Below, one piece after another: positions 1-6,765 of a DNA stretch of 7,638 nucleotides. Made by a program: the position numbers and the translations under genes. This DNA is from an uncultured Kangiella sp. (GTDB lineage Bacteria; Pseudomonadota; Gammaproteobacteria; Enterobacterales; DSM-103792): the NCBI GenBank assembly GCA_946481205.1, contig CAMLNB010000166.1:1-7638 (forward strand), read 5' to 3'. The notes under the pieces were generated by a model. That model saw only the letters and a list, made by a program, of their open reading frames with translations. It ran no database searches and was not told where the DNA came from. Positions within the stretch are counted from its first letter, which is position 1. Every line of letters begins with the position of its first letter.

Positions 1-2781
1 GCCCTGATTGGTGTAACGGATGGCATTGCTGATCAGATTCTGCAGGATGCGTCGCAACATGCGCGGGTCGGTGTTCACCCATAGCGCGGTGCGGTGTACC
101 CGAAGCTGCAATCCCTGCTGCGTTGCGGTGCCCGCAAATTCAGTTGCCAGTGGTTGCAGGATGCGATCGAGCGCAATCGGTTCGCACTGGGGTTGCAGCA
201 CGCCGGCATCAAGCTTGGACAAGTCGAGCAGGGTTTTCAGGAGTTCTTCGGTGCTGTGCAGCGATTGGTTCAGCTGCTCCAGCAGCGCGCGTTCATCACG
301 CTGGCCGAGTTTTTCACCCAGTGCACCGGCAAACAAGAGCGCAGCATTCAGCGGTTGCACCAAGTCATGGCTGGCGGCGGCGAGAAAGCGGGTTTTGTCA
401 GCGTCGGCCTGTTCGGCTTTTTGTTTCGCGATGGCAAGTTCGGCATTGGTACGCGCCAACTCATGGGTACGCTGCTGCACCCGTTGTTCGAGTTGATCAT
501 TGCTCTGCCGCAAGGCTTCGGCGGTTTGCTTGTGCTCAGTAATATCGCTGTAGCTGGTGACATAACCACCACCGGGCATCGGCAGGCCGTGGATCTCCAG
601 CACCCGACCATCGTGCAATTGCCGTTCGGTGTGGTGCGGCTGGCCCATGCGCAGATGCGCCAAGCGGCGCTCAACAAAAAGCTCAATGCCTTCCTGCCGT
701 CGTTCGCGCTCGGCATTGCGTGCCAGCACATCGGCAATCGGCCTGCCAACGTAGAGAAAATCGGCAGGCAAGCCGAACAGCTCGACATAGCGCGGATTCC
801 AAGCTACGACACGAAGATCGCGATCGACCACGATAACGCCCTGATTAAGCGTATCAAGCGTGGCCGACAACAAGCCTTGATTGAATTGCAGCACGGCCGA
901 TGCTTCGTCAACCAGTTGCACGACATCTTCCAGCGGCATGTCGCGGCCGCGCAGTGCTGCCGTTAACACTACGCGCGCCGAAGAGGCGCCAATCACGCCG
1001 GTCAGTTCGCGCTGGGCAAAACTGAGCCAACGTTGGTCGGCGCGGATGTCGAGGGTGTTGAGATGGCGTTCATGGGCTTCTTGCAGAAAGCGGGCGAGGG
1101 CGGCGCTTTCACCAAGAAAGCGGCCGACCACACGGGCCAGATCGGCAACGGCAACCGGCGTCAGTTCTGGCCACGTGGTTTCTTCATGACGGCCGAGCGC
1201 ATCGACAAAGCGCTTGGCTTGCAAACGTTCCAGCACATCCTGGCGCGAGGCCAGTGACACGCCAACATAGAGCAGGCTGTTGACCAACAGACTCAGAATG
1301 GCGCCATGGGTCAGGGCATCCCATTCGCTGATGCCAAGCAGCGCAGTTGGCCGCAGCAGCGCGATGCCAGCGGGGCCAAACTCAAGCCAGTGCTGCGGTA
1401 ACCAGCCCGCGTGGATCAGATCCGGCACAACCAATGTCCAGCACCAAACCAGCCAACCGCCGAGCAAACCGGCCAGCGCACCGAGCCGGTTGCCGGTACG
1501 CCAATACATCGCGCCGATCAGCGCCGGCATGAACTGAGCGACGGCAACAAATGACACCAGACCGATCGCTGCCAGTTCTTGCTGCACGACTACCAGTCGG
1601 TAATAAGCGAACGCCAAACCGAGCACCAGTGCAATCAGCGCTCGCCGCAACCACAGCAGTGCGCGATTGAACAGCCAAGGTTCACGCGGGCCCGCCCATT
1701 TCAATAGCAATGGCACGAAGATCGTGTGAGACACCATCGTGCTCAGCGCAACGCTGGCAACAATGACCATGCTGGTAGCGGCAGCGAGACCACCGATGAA
1801 TGCCAGCACTGCAAAACCGGGTTGGTCGAGTGCCATCGGCAGATTCAGCACATAGGTATCGGGCGCGACCGCGCCACGGAGCATGGCTTCACCGGCAAGC
1901 GTCAACGGCAACAAAAACAGCCCGAGCAAAATCAGATAAAGCGGATACCAGCGACGTGCGGTTGGCAAATCCCGCGAGGTGCTGTGCTCCACCACCGTGA
2001 CATGAAACTGGCGCGGCAGGCAGAGCATGGCAAAGCCGCCGAGTACGGCTTGCACCAGATAAGCGAGCATGCTGTTGTCAGGGCGCTCGGGAACGTGGCG
2101 GCGCCACCAGTCGCCGATTTCCGCGTGTTGAAATGCCAGCATGGCAACGCCAGCTAACGCCAGCAATTTCAGAATCGATTCAAAGGCGATGGCCAGCATC
2201 AAGCCTGGTTGTTGTTCACTGGACGCGGTATGACGGGCACCGAAAAATGCGGTGAAAACCATCATCACCAGCGTGACGTAAAGCGCCGTGTCCTGCCACC
2301 AGCTGACGGGCGCGTTGTGGCCGGTACGGGTCAGCAAGTCATAGCTGAAAGCAACTGCTTTCAATTGCAGCGCGATATAGGGAATGATGCCGATCAAGGC
2401 GATCAAGGTGACCACGGCGGCAATTGCGTGCGAGCGGCCGTAGCGTGCGGCCAGCACATCGGCCAGCGAAGACAGGTTTTGTTCTTTCGACAGCCTGATC
2501 AGTTTGTGGATGACCCGCCAGCCAAACACAAACAGGAAAATGGCGCCGAGATACGTCGGCGGGAACCACCAGCCGGTCGAGGCCATTTGCCCAACCGAAC
2601 CGTAGAAGGTCCAGGTCGTGCAATACACACCGAGGGCCAGCATATAGACCCACGGGTGCCAGCGCAGCCAATGTTGTTTGCCCTTTTCGTCACCGGCCAA
2701 TCGATCACCGACCACAGCGACTGCAAACAGCGCCAGCACCCAGGCCAGCGCCAGCAGGGCCATTACCCCGTGTCCGATCAT
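1..2781 (-). CDS. SSS/PutP-like transporter-linked PAS sensor histidine kinase (CrbS/MxtR-like), C-terminus cut by window edge
   Basis: Read on the minus strand, the frame is open without a stop from ATG 2781 to base 1, giving 927 residues and continuing outside the window. Residues 1 to about 490 are strongly hydrophobic with many membrane segments and resemble the sodium:solute symporter (SSS/PutP) fold (TFYGSVGQ at 58-65, LCLPRQFHVTVVE at 253-265). A soluble helical linker (about 500-640) lies where CbrA-type sensors carry a STAC domain. A PAS domain (about 640-750, with VVAWNPRYVELFGLP and ending YSDIT) and a coiled coil (about 755-798) follow. The H-box is FLAAASHDLVQPLNAA with phospho-accepting His805, and the ATPase N-box is LQNLISNAIRYT (913-924). 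The remaining ATPase motifs and any receiver domain lie outside. The H-box is of the NahK/ErcS type, and the SSS fusion suggests CrbS/MxtR, which controls acetate and related carbon use. ATG 2781 was chosen because AGG lies five bases upstream; ATG 2793, in frame, has no Shine-Dalgarno sequence. It probably forms an operon with the GntP permease. Architecture is secure; ligand and exact orthology are inferred. Confidence 0.9.
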   Translation of the reverse strand, partial: MIGHGVMALLALAWVLALFAVAVVGDRLAGDEKGKQHWLRWHPWVYMLALGVYCTTWTFYGSVGQMASTGWWFPPTYLGAIFLFVFGWRVIHKLIRLSKEQNLSSLADVLAARYGRSHAIAAVVTLIALIGIIPYIALQLKAVAFSYDLLTRTGHNAPVSWWQDTALYVTLVMMVFTAFFGARHTASSEQQPGLMLAIAFESILKLLALAGVAMLAFQHAEIGDWWRRHVPERPDNSMLAYLVQAVLGGFAMLCLPRQFHVTVVEHSTSRDLPTARRWYPLYLILLGLFLLPLTLAGEAMLRGAVAPDTYVLNLPMALDQPGFAVLAFIGGLAAATSMVIVASVALSTMVSHTIFVPLLLKWAGPREPWLFNRALLWLRRALIALVLGLAFAYYRLVVVQQELAAIGLVSFVAVAQFMPALIGAMYWRTGNRLGALAGLLGGWLVWCWTLVVPDLIHAGWLPQHWLEFGPAGIALLRPTALLGISEWDALTHGAILSLLVNSLLYVGVSLASRQDVLERLQAKRFVDALGRHEETTWPELTPVAVADLARVVGRFLGESAALARFLQEAHERHLNTLDIRADQRWLSFAQRELTGVIGASSARVVLTAALRGRDMPLEDVVQLVDEASAVLQFNQGLLSATLDTLNQGVIVVDRDLRVVAWNPRYVELFGLPADFLYVGRPIADVLARNAERERRQEGIELFVERRLAHLRMGQPHHTERQLHDGRVLEIHGLPMPGGGYVTSYSDITEHKQTAEALRQSNDQLEQRVQQRTHELARTNAELAIAKQKAEQADADKTRFLAAASHDLVQPLNAALLFAGALGEKLGQRDERALLEQLNQSLHSTEELLKTLLDLSKLDAGVLQPQCEPIALDRILQPLATEFAGTATQQGLQLRVHRTALWVNTDPRMLRRILQNLISNAIRYTNQG

Positions 2782-2818
2782 CTCAACCTGCATGCGCGAC
2801 TACACACTGCGCAGCAGG

Positions 2819-4123
2819 CTAAAGCATGAACAGCAGAATCGCCAGTACTGTGCCGAGTGCCGGCACTACCACCGTCATCGCGGCGACGGCCGGATAGGCG
2901 CGAGCATGGGTCTCTTTGCAGATGGCGCGAATGGTGGTGACGACGTAGCCATTGTGCGGCAGCGAATCGAGCGCGCCCGACGACAGCGCCACCACGCGAT
3001 GCAGTGCCTCCGGGTCAACGCCCTGAGCCATGTAATGCGGCGCCAGCAGCGGCAGCGCGATGGCTTGGCCGCCGGATGCCGAACCGGTCAAGCCGGCGAT
3101 CAGTGTCACCGCGATGGCAGCGCTGATCAGCGGCGAGCCGGGCAGGGAAGTCAGTGCGGTGACGGCTTGCTGAAAGCCATCCGTTTCTTTGGCGACGGCG
3201 CCGAAGCCGACCACGGCGGCGGTGTTGGCGATCGCAATCAGTGCGCCGATGGCGCCATCGGACAGGGCTTGCCCCGGCTTGTGCAGGAACTTCCAGTTCA
3301 ATACCGCCGTGGCGATCAGGCCGCCGCCAAGCGCCAGCACCAGTGCCGATTCTTTCAACGAGTCGTGCAGCGCAAACGAAATGCCGAGCACGATCAGCAG
3401 CGGAATGATGCCGAAGATCGGCTTTGGCAGTTTCGCCAGCGACGGACCTTGCGGATCATCATCGCGACTGACAAAGCGTTCACCACGGGCAACATCCGCT
3501 GCGATCATCCGGGTCAGCCACCAGTAGCCGAACAACGCCATGAAAAACGCGCAGACCAGGCTGACTTCCCAGCCGGCATAAGGCGTGGTGTGCAGGTACG
3601 GAATGGGTATCCAGTTTTGGATTTCCGGCGAGCCGGCTGATGTCATCGTGAATGTGACCGAACCAAAACCGAGCGTGGCCGGAATGAAGCGGCGGGGCAG
3701 ATCGGCCTGTTTGAACAGGCTCAGCGCCATCGGGTAGACCGAGAATGCAACAACAAATAAACTCACGCCGCCATAGGTGAGCACCGCACACGCAATGATC
3801 ACGGCGAGCGCCGCGCGCTTCATGCCGAAGCGATTGACCAGTGCGGCGGCAACGCTGTCGGCGGCGCCGCTGTCTTCCATCATCTTGCCGAACAAAGCGC
3901 CGAGCAAGAACATGAAAAACCAGTTCGACACAAAACCGGAGAAGCCTTGCATGTAACTGCTGAGCCAGTTGGCTCCGCCATCGCTCAACTGTGGAAACAG
4001 CGGCAGATTTCCGGTCAGCGCAACCACCAGTGCGCACAGCGGCGCCGCCAGCAACAGATTCCAGTTGCGCAGCGTTAGCCAGATCAACAGCGCCAGCCCC
4101 AGCAATACCCCAATCAGACTCAT
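2819..4123 (-). CDS. GntP-family permease (candidate 3-hydroxybutyrate or other hydroxy-acid:H+ symporter)
   Basis: This encodes a complete 434-residue polytopic inner-membrane protein, a normal length for the GntP family (gluconate, D-serine and 3-hydroxybutyrate permeases). It begins MSLIGVLLGLALLIWLTLRN and is hydrophobic nearly throughout, with roughly 12 membrane segments. Family-like motifs are TMTSAGSPEIQNWIPIPY (about 157-175), GLTGSASGGQAIALPL and, near the C-terminus, SSGALDSLPHNGYVVT with His390. The start at 4123 was chosen because the protein becomes hydrophobic immediately; an in-frame ATG at 4186 would add a charged, arginine-rich stretch. No strong ribosome binding site precedes 4123. 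The stop is 37 nt upstream of the sensor kinase start, suggesting co-transcription. Substrate cannot be read from sequence. 3-Hydroxybutyrate is inferred because GntP permeases serve as hydroxybutyrate transporters in Pseudomonas-type bdhA clusters and a PHB depolymerase lies nearby. Gluconate or another hydroxy acid remains possible. Confidence 0.93.
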   Translation of the reverse strand: MSLIGVLLGLALLIWLTLRNWNLLLAAPLCALVVALTGNLPLFPQLSDGGANWLSSYMQGFSGFVSNWFFMFLLGALFGKMMEDSGAADSVAAALVNRFGMKRAALAVIIACAVLTYGGVSLFVVAFSVYPMALSLFKQADLPRRFIPATLGFGSVTFTMTSAGSPEIQNWIPIPYLHTTPYAGWEVSLVCAFFMALFGYWWLTRMIAADVARGERFVSRDDDPQGPSLAKLPKPIFGIIPLLIVLGISFALHDSLKESALVLALGGGLIATAVLNWKFLHKPGQALSDGAIGALIAIANTAAVVGFGAVAKETDGFQQAVTALTSLPGSPLISAAIAVTLIAGLTGSASGGQAIALPLLAPHYMAQGVDPEALHRVVALSSGALDSLPHNGYVVTTIRAICKETHARAYPAVAAMTVVVPALGTVLAILLFML

Positions 4124-4207
4124 GTGAAGTCGGTTCCGCTTCTCGTTTGGGAGGCGAGTATTGGTGCGGCGACGGATGCTGACCATCCTACCATCGTACA
4201 GATGAGA

Positions 4208-4220
4208 CTCTGGACCAGAG
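4208..4220. promoter_or_regulatory. Perfect 6-1-6 inverted repeat, possible operator
   Basis: The sequence CTCTGGACCAGAG is a perfect dyad with a single central base. It is 84 nt from the permease start and 139 nt from the receptor start, so one regulator dimer bound here could act on both directions. The dyad is directly visible; operator function is inferred. No second copy was seen upstream of the depolymerase gene. Confidence 0.35.
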
Positions 4221-4250
4221 CGTGTAAGGTCTGCCACAACCGACGCAGAC

Positions 4251-4261
4251 CCGGAATCCGG
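4251..4261. repeat. Perfect 5-1-5 inverted repeat
   Basis: CCGGAATCCGG is a short perfect dyad in the same divergent intergenic region, 30 nt from the 6-1-6 dyad towards the receptor gene. Repeats this short arise by chance in GC-rich DNA, so a regulatory role is only a possibility. Confidence 0.2.
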
Positions 4262-4348
4262 CTGCGGCGCCTGATTCGAGAAGTGTTGGTAGAACCCGAG
4301 CCGCGGCCTCACCGCAGCACCATATAACAACGCAGTAGCATGAAGAAC

Positions 4349-4352
4349 GGAG
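4349..4352 (+). promoter_or_regulatory. Ribosome binding site of the TonB receptor
   Basis: GGAG lies seven bases before ATG 4360. It supports that start over the nearby ATG at 4340, which is in another frame. Confidence 0.7.
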
Positions 4353-4359
4353 TGTTGCC

Positions 4360-6591
4360 ATGCAGCAAAAACAAAATCCGACTCGCCTGTCCGCTCTCAC
4401 CTTGGCGATTCTGTCGTCTTTCTGTGCCATGCCCGTGCTGGCCGACGAGGAGGCCCAAGCGCAGGACGAAAAGCGCGACGCCAGTGCCGAAGTTTTGGAA
4501 GTGACCGCACGCCGGGTCAGCGAGCGGATTCAGGATGTGCCGGTGGCCGTAACTGCATTGTCCGAGCAAAAATTGTTCGACATGGGCGCACAAACCCTTG
4601 TCGACATCGAACGCACCGTGCCGAACCTGACTGTCAACGCCAGCCGCGCCACCAACTCGACGATTACCGCCTACTTGCGCGGCATCGGTCAGAACGATCC
4701 GCTGTGGGGTTATGAGCCGGGCGTTGCCGTGTACATCGACGATGTTTATATGGCGCGGCCGCAAGGTGGTGTGCTTGATATCCTCGATATTCAGCGAGTC
4801 GAAGTGCTGCGCGGTCCGCAAGGCACGCTGTATGGCAAGAACACCATTGGCGGTGCGATCAAATATGTGACCCGCGAACTGCCGGATTACACCCGCGGTT
4901 ATGTTGAGGCAGCGGTCGGTGCCTACAACCAGCGCGATCTGAAAGCCGGTGTTTCGACACCATTGGTTGACGACAAACTGTATCTCGGCGTTTCTGCAGC
5001 CAAGCTGAGCCGCGATGGTTTTGGTGAAGTCAAAGGCGATTCGCCGTATGCCGGTGACGATCTGTCTGACAAGGACATCACGGCAGCGCGAGTCAATCTG
5101 ACCTGGAAGCCGACCGAGGATCTGTCGGTCAAACTGGTTGCTGATGACATCAGCGACGATTCCAATGCGCGGGGCGGCCAGCGGTTGTCGGTCAGCGGTT
5201 CATCCGGATTCTATCCGACCGTTTATCAACCGCTGGATGATCGTTACGACACCCGGCAAAACCTGGATCCGGACCGCAACGAAGTCAACACCTCCGGTCA
5301 GGCGCTGACCATCAACTGGGCTATCAACGACGCTTGGCAGTTCAAGTCGGTTACCGCGAAACGCGAGGGCGACACCCTCAGTGATATCGATTTCGATCAG
5401 CTGAATCGACCGACCTTCGATGTGCTGGCCGTTTACGAGGATGAGCAAAGCTCACAGGAGTTCCAGCTGACCTATGACGGCGAGCAACTGAACTTTGTTT
5501 CGGGTCTGTACTTCTTTGACGGCGAAGCCTGCGGCGCGTTCTTGAATGTGCTCGCGCATGCCGGCATCAGTCAGGAAACCTCGGGCTGCGTTGATACCAA
5601 GAGCCAGTCGTTGTACGCCCAGGCCAGCTACCAGTTCACCGACGCGCTGTCGTTCACACTCGGTGGCCGCATGGACGAAGACGAGAAAGACGCCGATGTC
5701 CGGTTGCGCCGCTTCCTTGGTCTGGATGGCACCGGCACTGTGCTGTTTGACGGTGGTTTCAGCGGCAAGGAAACCTTTGATGAGTTTTCGCCGCGGCTGG
5801 GGGTCGAGTACAAGTTCAATCCGGACCTGATGGTTTACGCCTCGTATGCGCATGGTTTCAAGAGCGGTGGCTTCAACATGCGCGGTAACATCCTGATCGA
5901 CCCCAATGCCGGCGCGCCGTTTGATCCGGAAACTGTCGATACCATTGAGTTGGGCTTGAAAGGTTCCTGGTTCGATAATCGCCTGACCGGTTACTTTGCA
6001 TTGTTCACGCAAGACTACGAAGACAAGCAGGTCACCGTGGGTGCAACGGTTGGCGTTACGCCGGTGCAGCGCGTGCTGAATGCTGCCGATGCTGAAGCGG
6101 ACGGCTTCGAAATGGAGTTGAACGCCAAGCTGACCGACAAGCTGACGCTGAATCTGGTCTACGGGTATCTGGATGCCGAGTACAACGAGTTTATCTTTGC
6201 CATTACCTCGACCGGCCAGCAAACCGACATTTCGGACACCGCGCCGTTCATCAATGCGCCGGAGCAGCAGTACACCATTGGTCTGAGCTACGAAATGGAT
6301 CTGGGCATCGGGCAGTTGCTGTTGCTGGCAGACTACAACTACCGTGATGACACTTACATCTTCGAGACGCCGACTGCGGTAGATCAGGACGCCTATTCAC
6401 TGTACAACGCCTCTGCGGTCTTGTATGTCGACAACAGCAACTGGCGGTTTGCTTTGCATGGCCGCAACTTGGGTGATGAGGAATATCGCACCGGTGGTTA
6501 CAACTTCCCGGGCGCGACCTTCGATAACACCATCACCGGTTTTTACGGTGATCCAAAAACCTGGACCTTGTCGGCGATGTACAGCTTTTAA
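4360..6591 (+). CDS. TonB-dependent outer-membrane receptor
   Basis: This encodes a complete 743-residue TonB-dependent receptor, which moves a ligand through the outer membrane using proton-motive force relayed by TonB-ExbB-ExbD. A signal peptide (residues 1-28) ends MPVLA, with likely cleavage before Asp29. A TonB-box-like EVLEVTA lies at 44-50. The plug spans about 55-170, with DVPVAVTALS, YLRGIGQN, YIDDVYMARPQG and the signature VLRGPQGTLYGKNTIGGAI (149-167). The beta-barrel follows, including YASYAHGFKSGGFN (493-506), and ends in the outer-membrane C-terminal signal YSF. Cys391 and Cys410 may form a disulfide in an extracellular loop. The start is supported by GGAG seven bases upstream. 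A strong terminator follows, so it is probably monocistronic. The plug style is common among receptors loosely annotated as siderophore or carbohydrate receptors, and the substrate is not readable. PHB oligomers would be a guess from the neighbouring depolymerase; a metal chelate or vitamin is an alternative. Confidence 0.95.
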   Translation: MQQKQNPTRLSALTLAILSSFCAMPVLADEEAQAQDEKRDASAEVLEVTARRVSERIQDVPVAVTALSEQKLFDMGAQTLVDIERTVPNLTVNASRATNSTITAYLRGIGQNDPLWGYEPGVAVYIDDVYMARPQGGVLDILDIQRVEVLRGPQGTLYGKNTIGGAIKYVTRELPDYTRGYVEAAVGAYNQRDLKAGVSTPLVDDKLYLGVSAAKLSRDGFGEVKGDSPYAGDDLSDKDITAARVNLTWKPTEDLSVKLVADDISDDSNARGGQRLSVSGSSGFYPTVYQPLDDRYDTRQNLDPDRNEVNTSGQALTINWAINDAWQFKSVTAKREGDTLSDIDFDQLNRPTFDVLAVYEDEQSSQEFQLTYDGEQLNFVSGLYFFDGEACGAFLNVLAHAGISQETSGCVDTKSQSLYAQASYQFTDALSFTLGGRMDEDEKDADVRLRRFLGLDGTGTVLFDGGFSGKETFDEFSPRLGVEYKFNPDLMVYASYAHGFKSGGFNMRGNILIDPNAGAPFDPETVDTIELGLKGSWFDNRLTGYFALFTQDYEDKQVTVGATVGVTPVQRVLNAADAEADGFEMELNAKLTDKLTLNLVYGYLDAEYNEFIFAITSTGQQTDISDTAPFINAPEQQYTIGLSYEMDLGIGQLLLLADYNYRDDTYIFETPTAVDQDAYSLYNASAVLYVDNSNWRFALHGRNLGDEEYRTGGYNFPGATFDNTITGFYGDPKTWTLSAMYSF

Positions 6592-6631
6592 GATATCGCC
6601 TTCAGAACAGCTCGCTCCCGAGCGTGTGGAT

Positions 6632-6654
6632 GGCTCCCGGTTGATTCCGGAGCC
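6632..6654 (+). repeat. Imperfect hairpin in the receptor 3' region
   Basis: GGCTCCCGG and CCGGAGCC pair around a six-base spacer, with one bulged C. A smaller hairpin (CGCT/AGCG, 6613-6624) lies just before it. There is no T-run after either, so they are not terminators by themselves. They may stabilise the transcript end or be incidental. Confidence 0.4.
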
Positions 6655-6666
6655 TGTAGCAGGGTT

Positions 6667-6693
6667 GGCCGCCGGCATGCCGGCGGCCTTTTT
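6667..6693 (+). terminator. Rho-independent terminator after the TonB receptor gene
   Basis: A 22-nt perfect palindrome (6667-6688) forms a nine-bp all-GC stem, GGCCGCCGG with CCGGCGGCC, closed by a CATG loop and followed at once by five T residues (6689-6693). It lies 75 nt after the receptor stop. It should separate receptor transcription from the depolymerase gene. The complementary strand lacks a matching T-run, so it looks one-directional. Confidence 0.85.
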
Positions 6694-6752
6694 CTGTTTC
6701 TGGCGAAGGGTGTTGGAGCACAGGCTAGGAAGCGGGTTCGCGTTTTCTGCAG

Positions 6753-6757
6753 TGGAG
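6753..6757 (+). promoter_or_regulatory. Ribosome binding site of the PHB depolymerase gene
   Basis: TGGAG lies eight bases before ATG 6766. It fixes the start directly ahead of a well-formed signal peptide. Between the terminator and this site (6694-6752) I see no convincing sigma-70 promoter. Confidence 0.65.
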
Positions 6758-6765
6758 TACGTTTT

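Larger units (their letters stand above)
4124..4359. promoter_or_regulatory. Divergent intergenic control region between the GntP permease and TonB receptor genes
   Basis: These 236 nt separate two divergently transcribed genes and must hold the promoters of at least the receptor and most likely of the permease-kinase operon. I see a TATAAC hexamer (4323-4328), about 31 nt before the receptor start, that could be a -10 element, but no good -35 partner at 17 nt. No convincing promoter is visible on the permease side. Two short perfect inverted repeats (4208-4220 and 4251-4261) are listed separately. No small gene or RNA is recognisable here. Confidence 0.55.

Noticed and set aside
94..966. 290-codon open frame on the plus strand
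   Set aside because: It is antisense to the PAS and histidine-kinase region, whose minus-strand frame gives textbook H-box and PAS motifs. The plus-strand product has no recognisable domain.
2678..3640. 320-codon open frame on the plus strand across the kinase-permease junction
   Set aside because: The product is a low-complexity, Gln/Arg/His-rich chain, typical of antisense reading of GC-rich membrane-protein genes. It overlaps two well-supported minus-strand genes.
4124..4330. N-terminal extension of the permease up to 4330
   Set aside because: The extra residues are charged and arginine-rich, unlike the family. They would occupy nearly all of the divergent intergenic region and leave no room for promoters.
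5452..6222. 256-codon open frame antisense to the TonB receptor
   Set aside because: It lies wholly inside the receptor barrel, has no family features, and is explained by codon bias on the coding strand.
6667..6688. 22-nt palindrome as a protein-binding operator
   Set aside because: The immediate T-run and position after the receptor stop make a terminator the simpler reading.
6701..6717. Sigma-54-like TGGC...TTGGA sequence ahead of the depolymerase
   Set aside because: The spacing between the two GG/GC elements is one base too long, and the -12 element lacks the essential GC, so I do not call a promoter.
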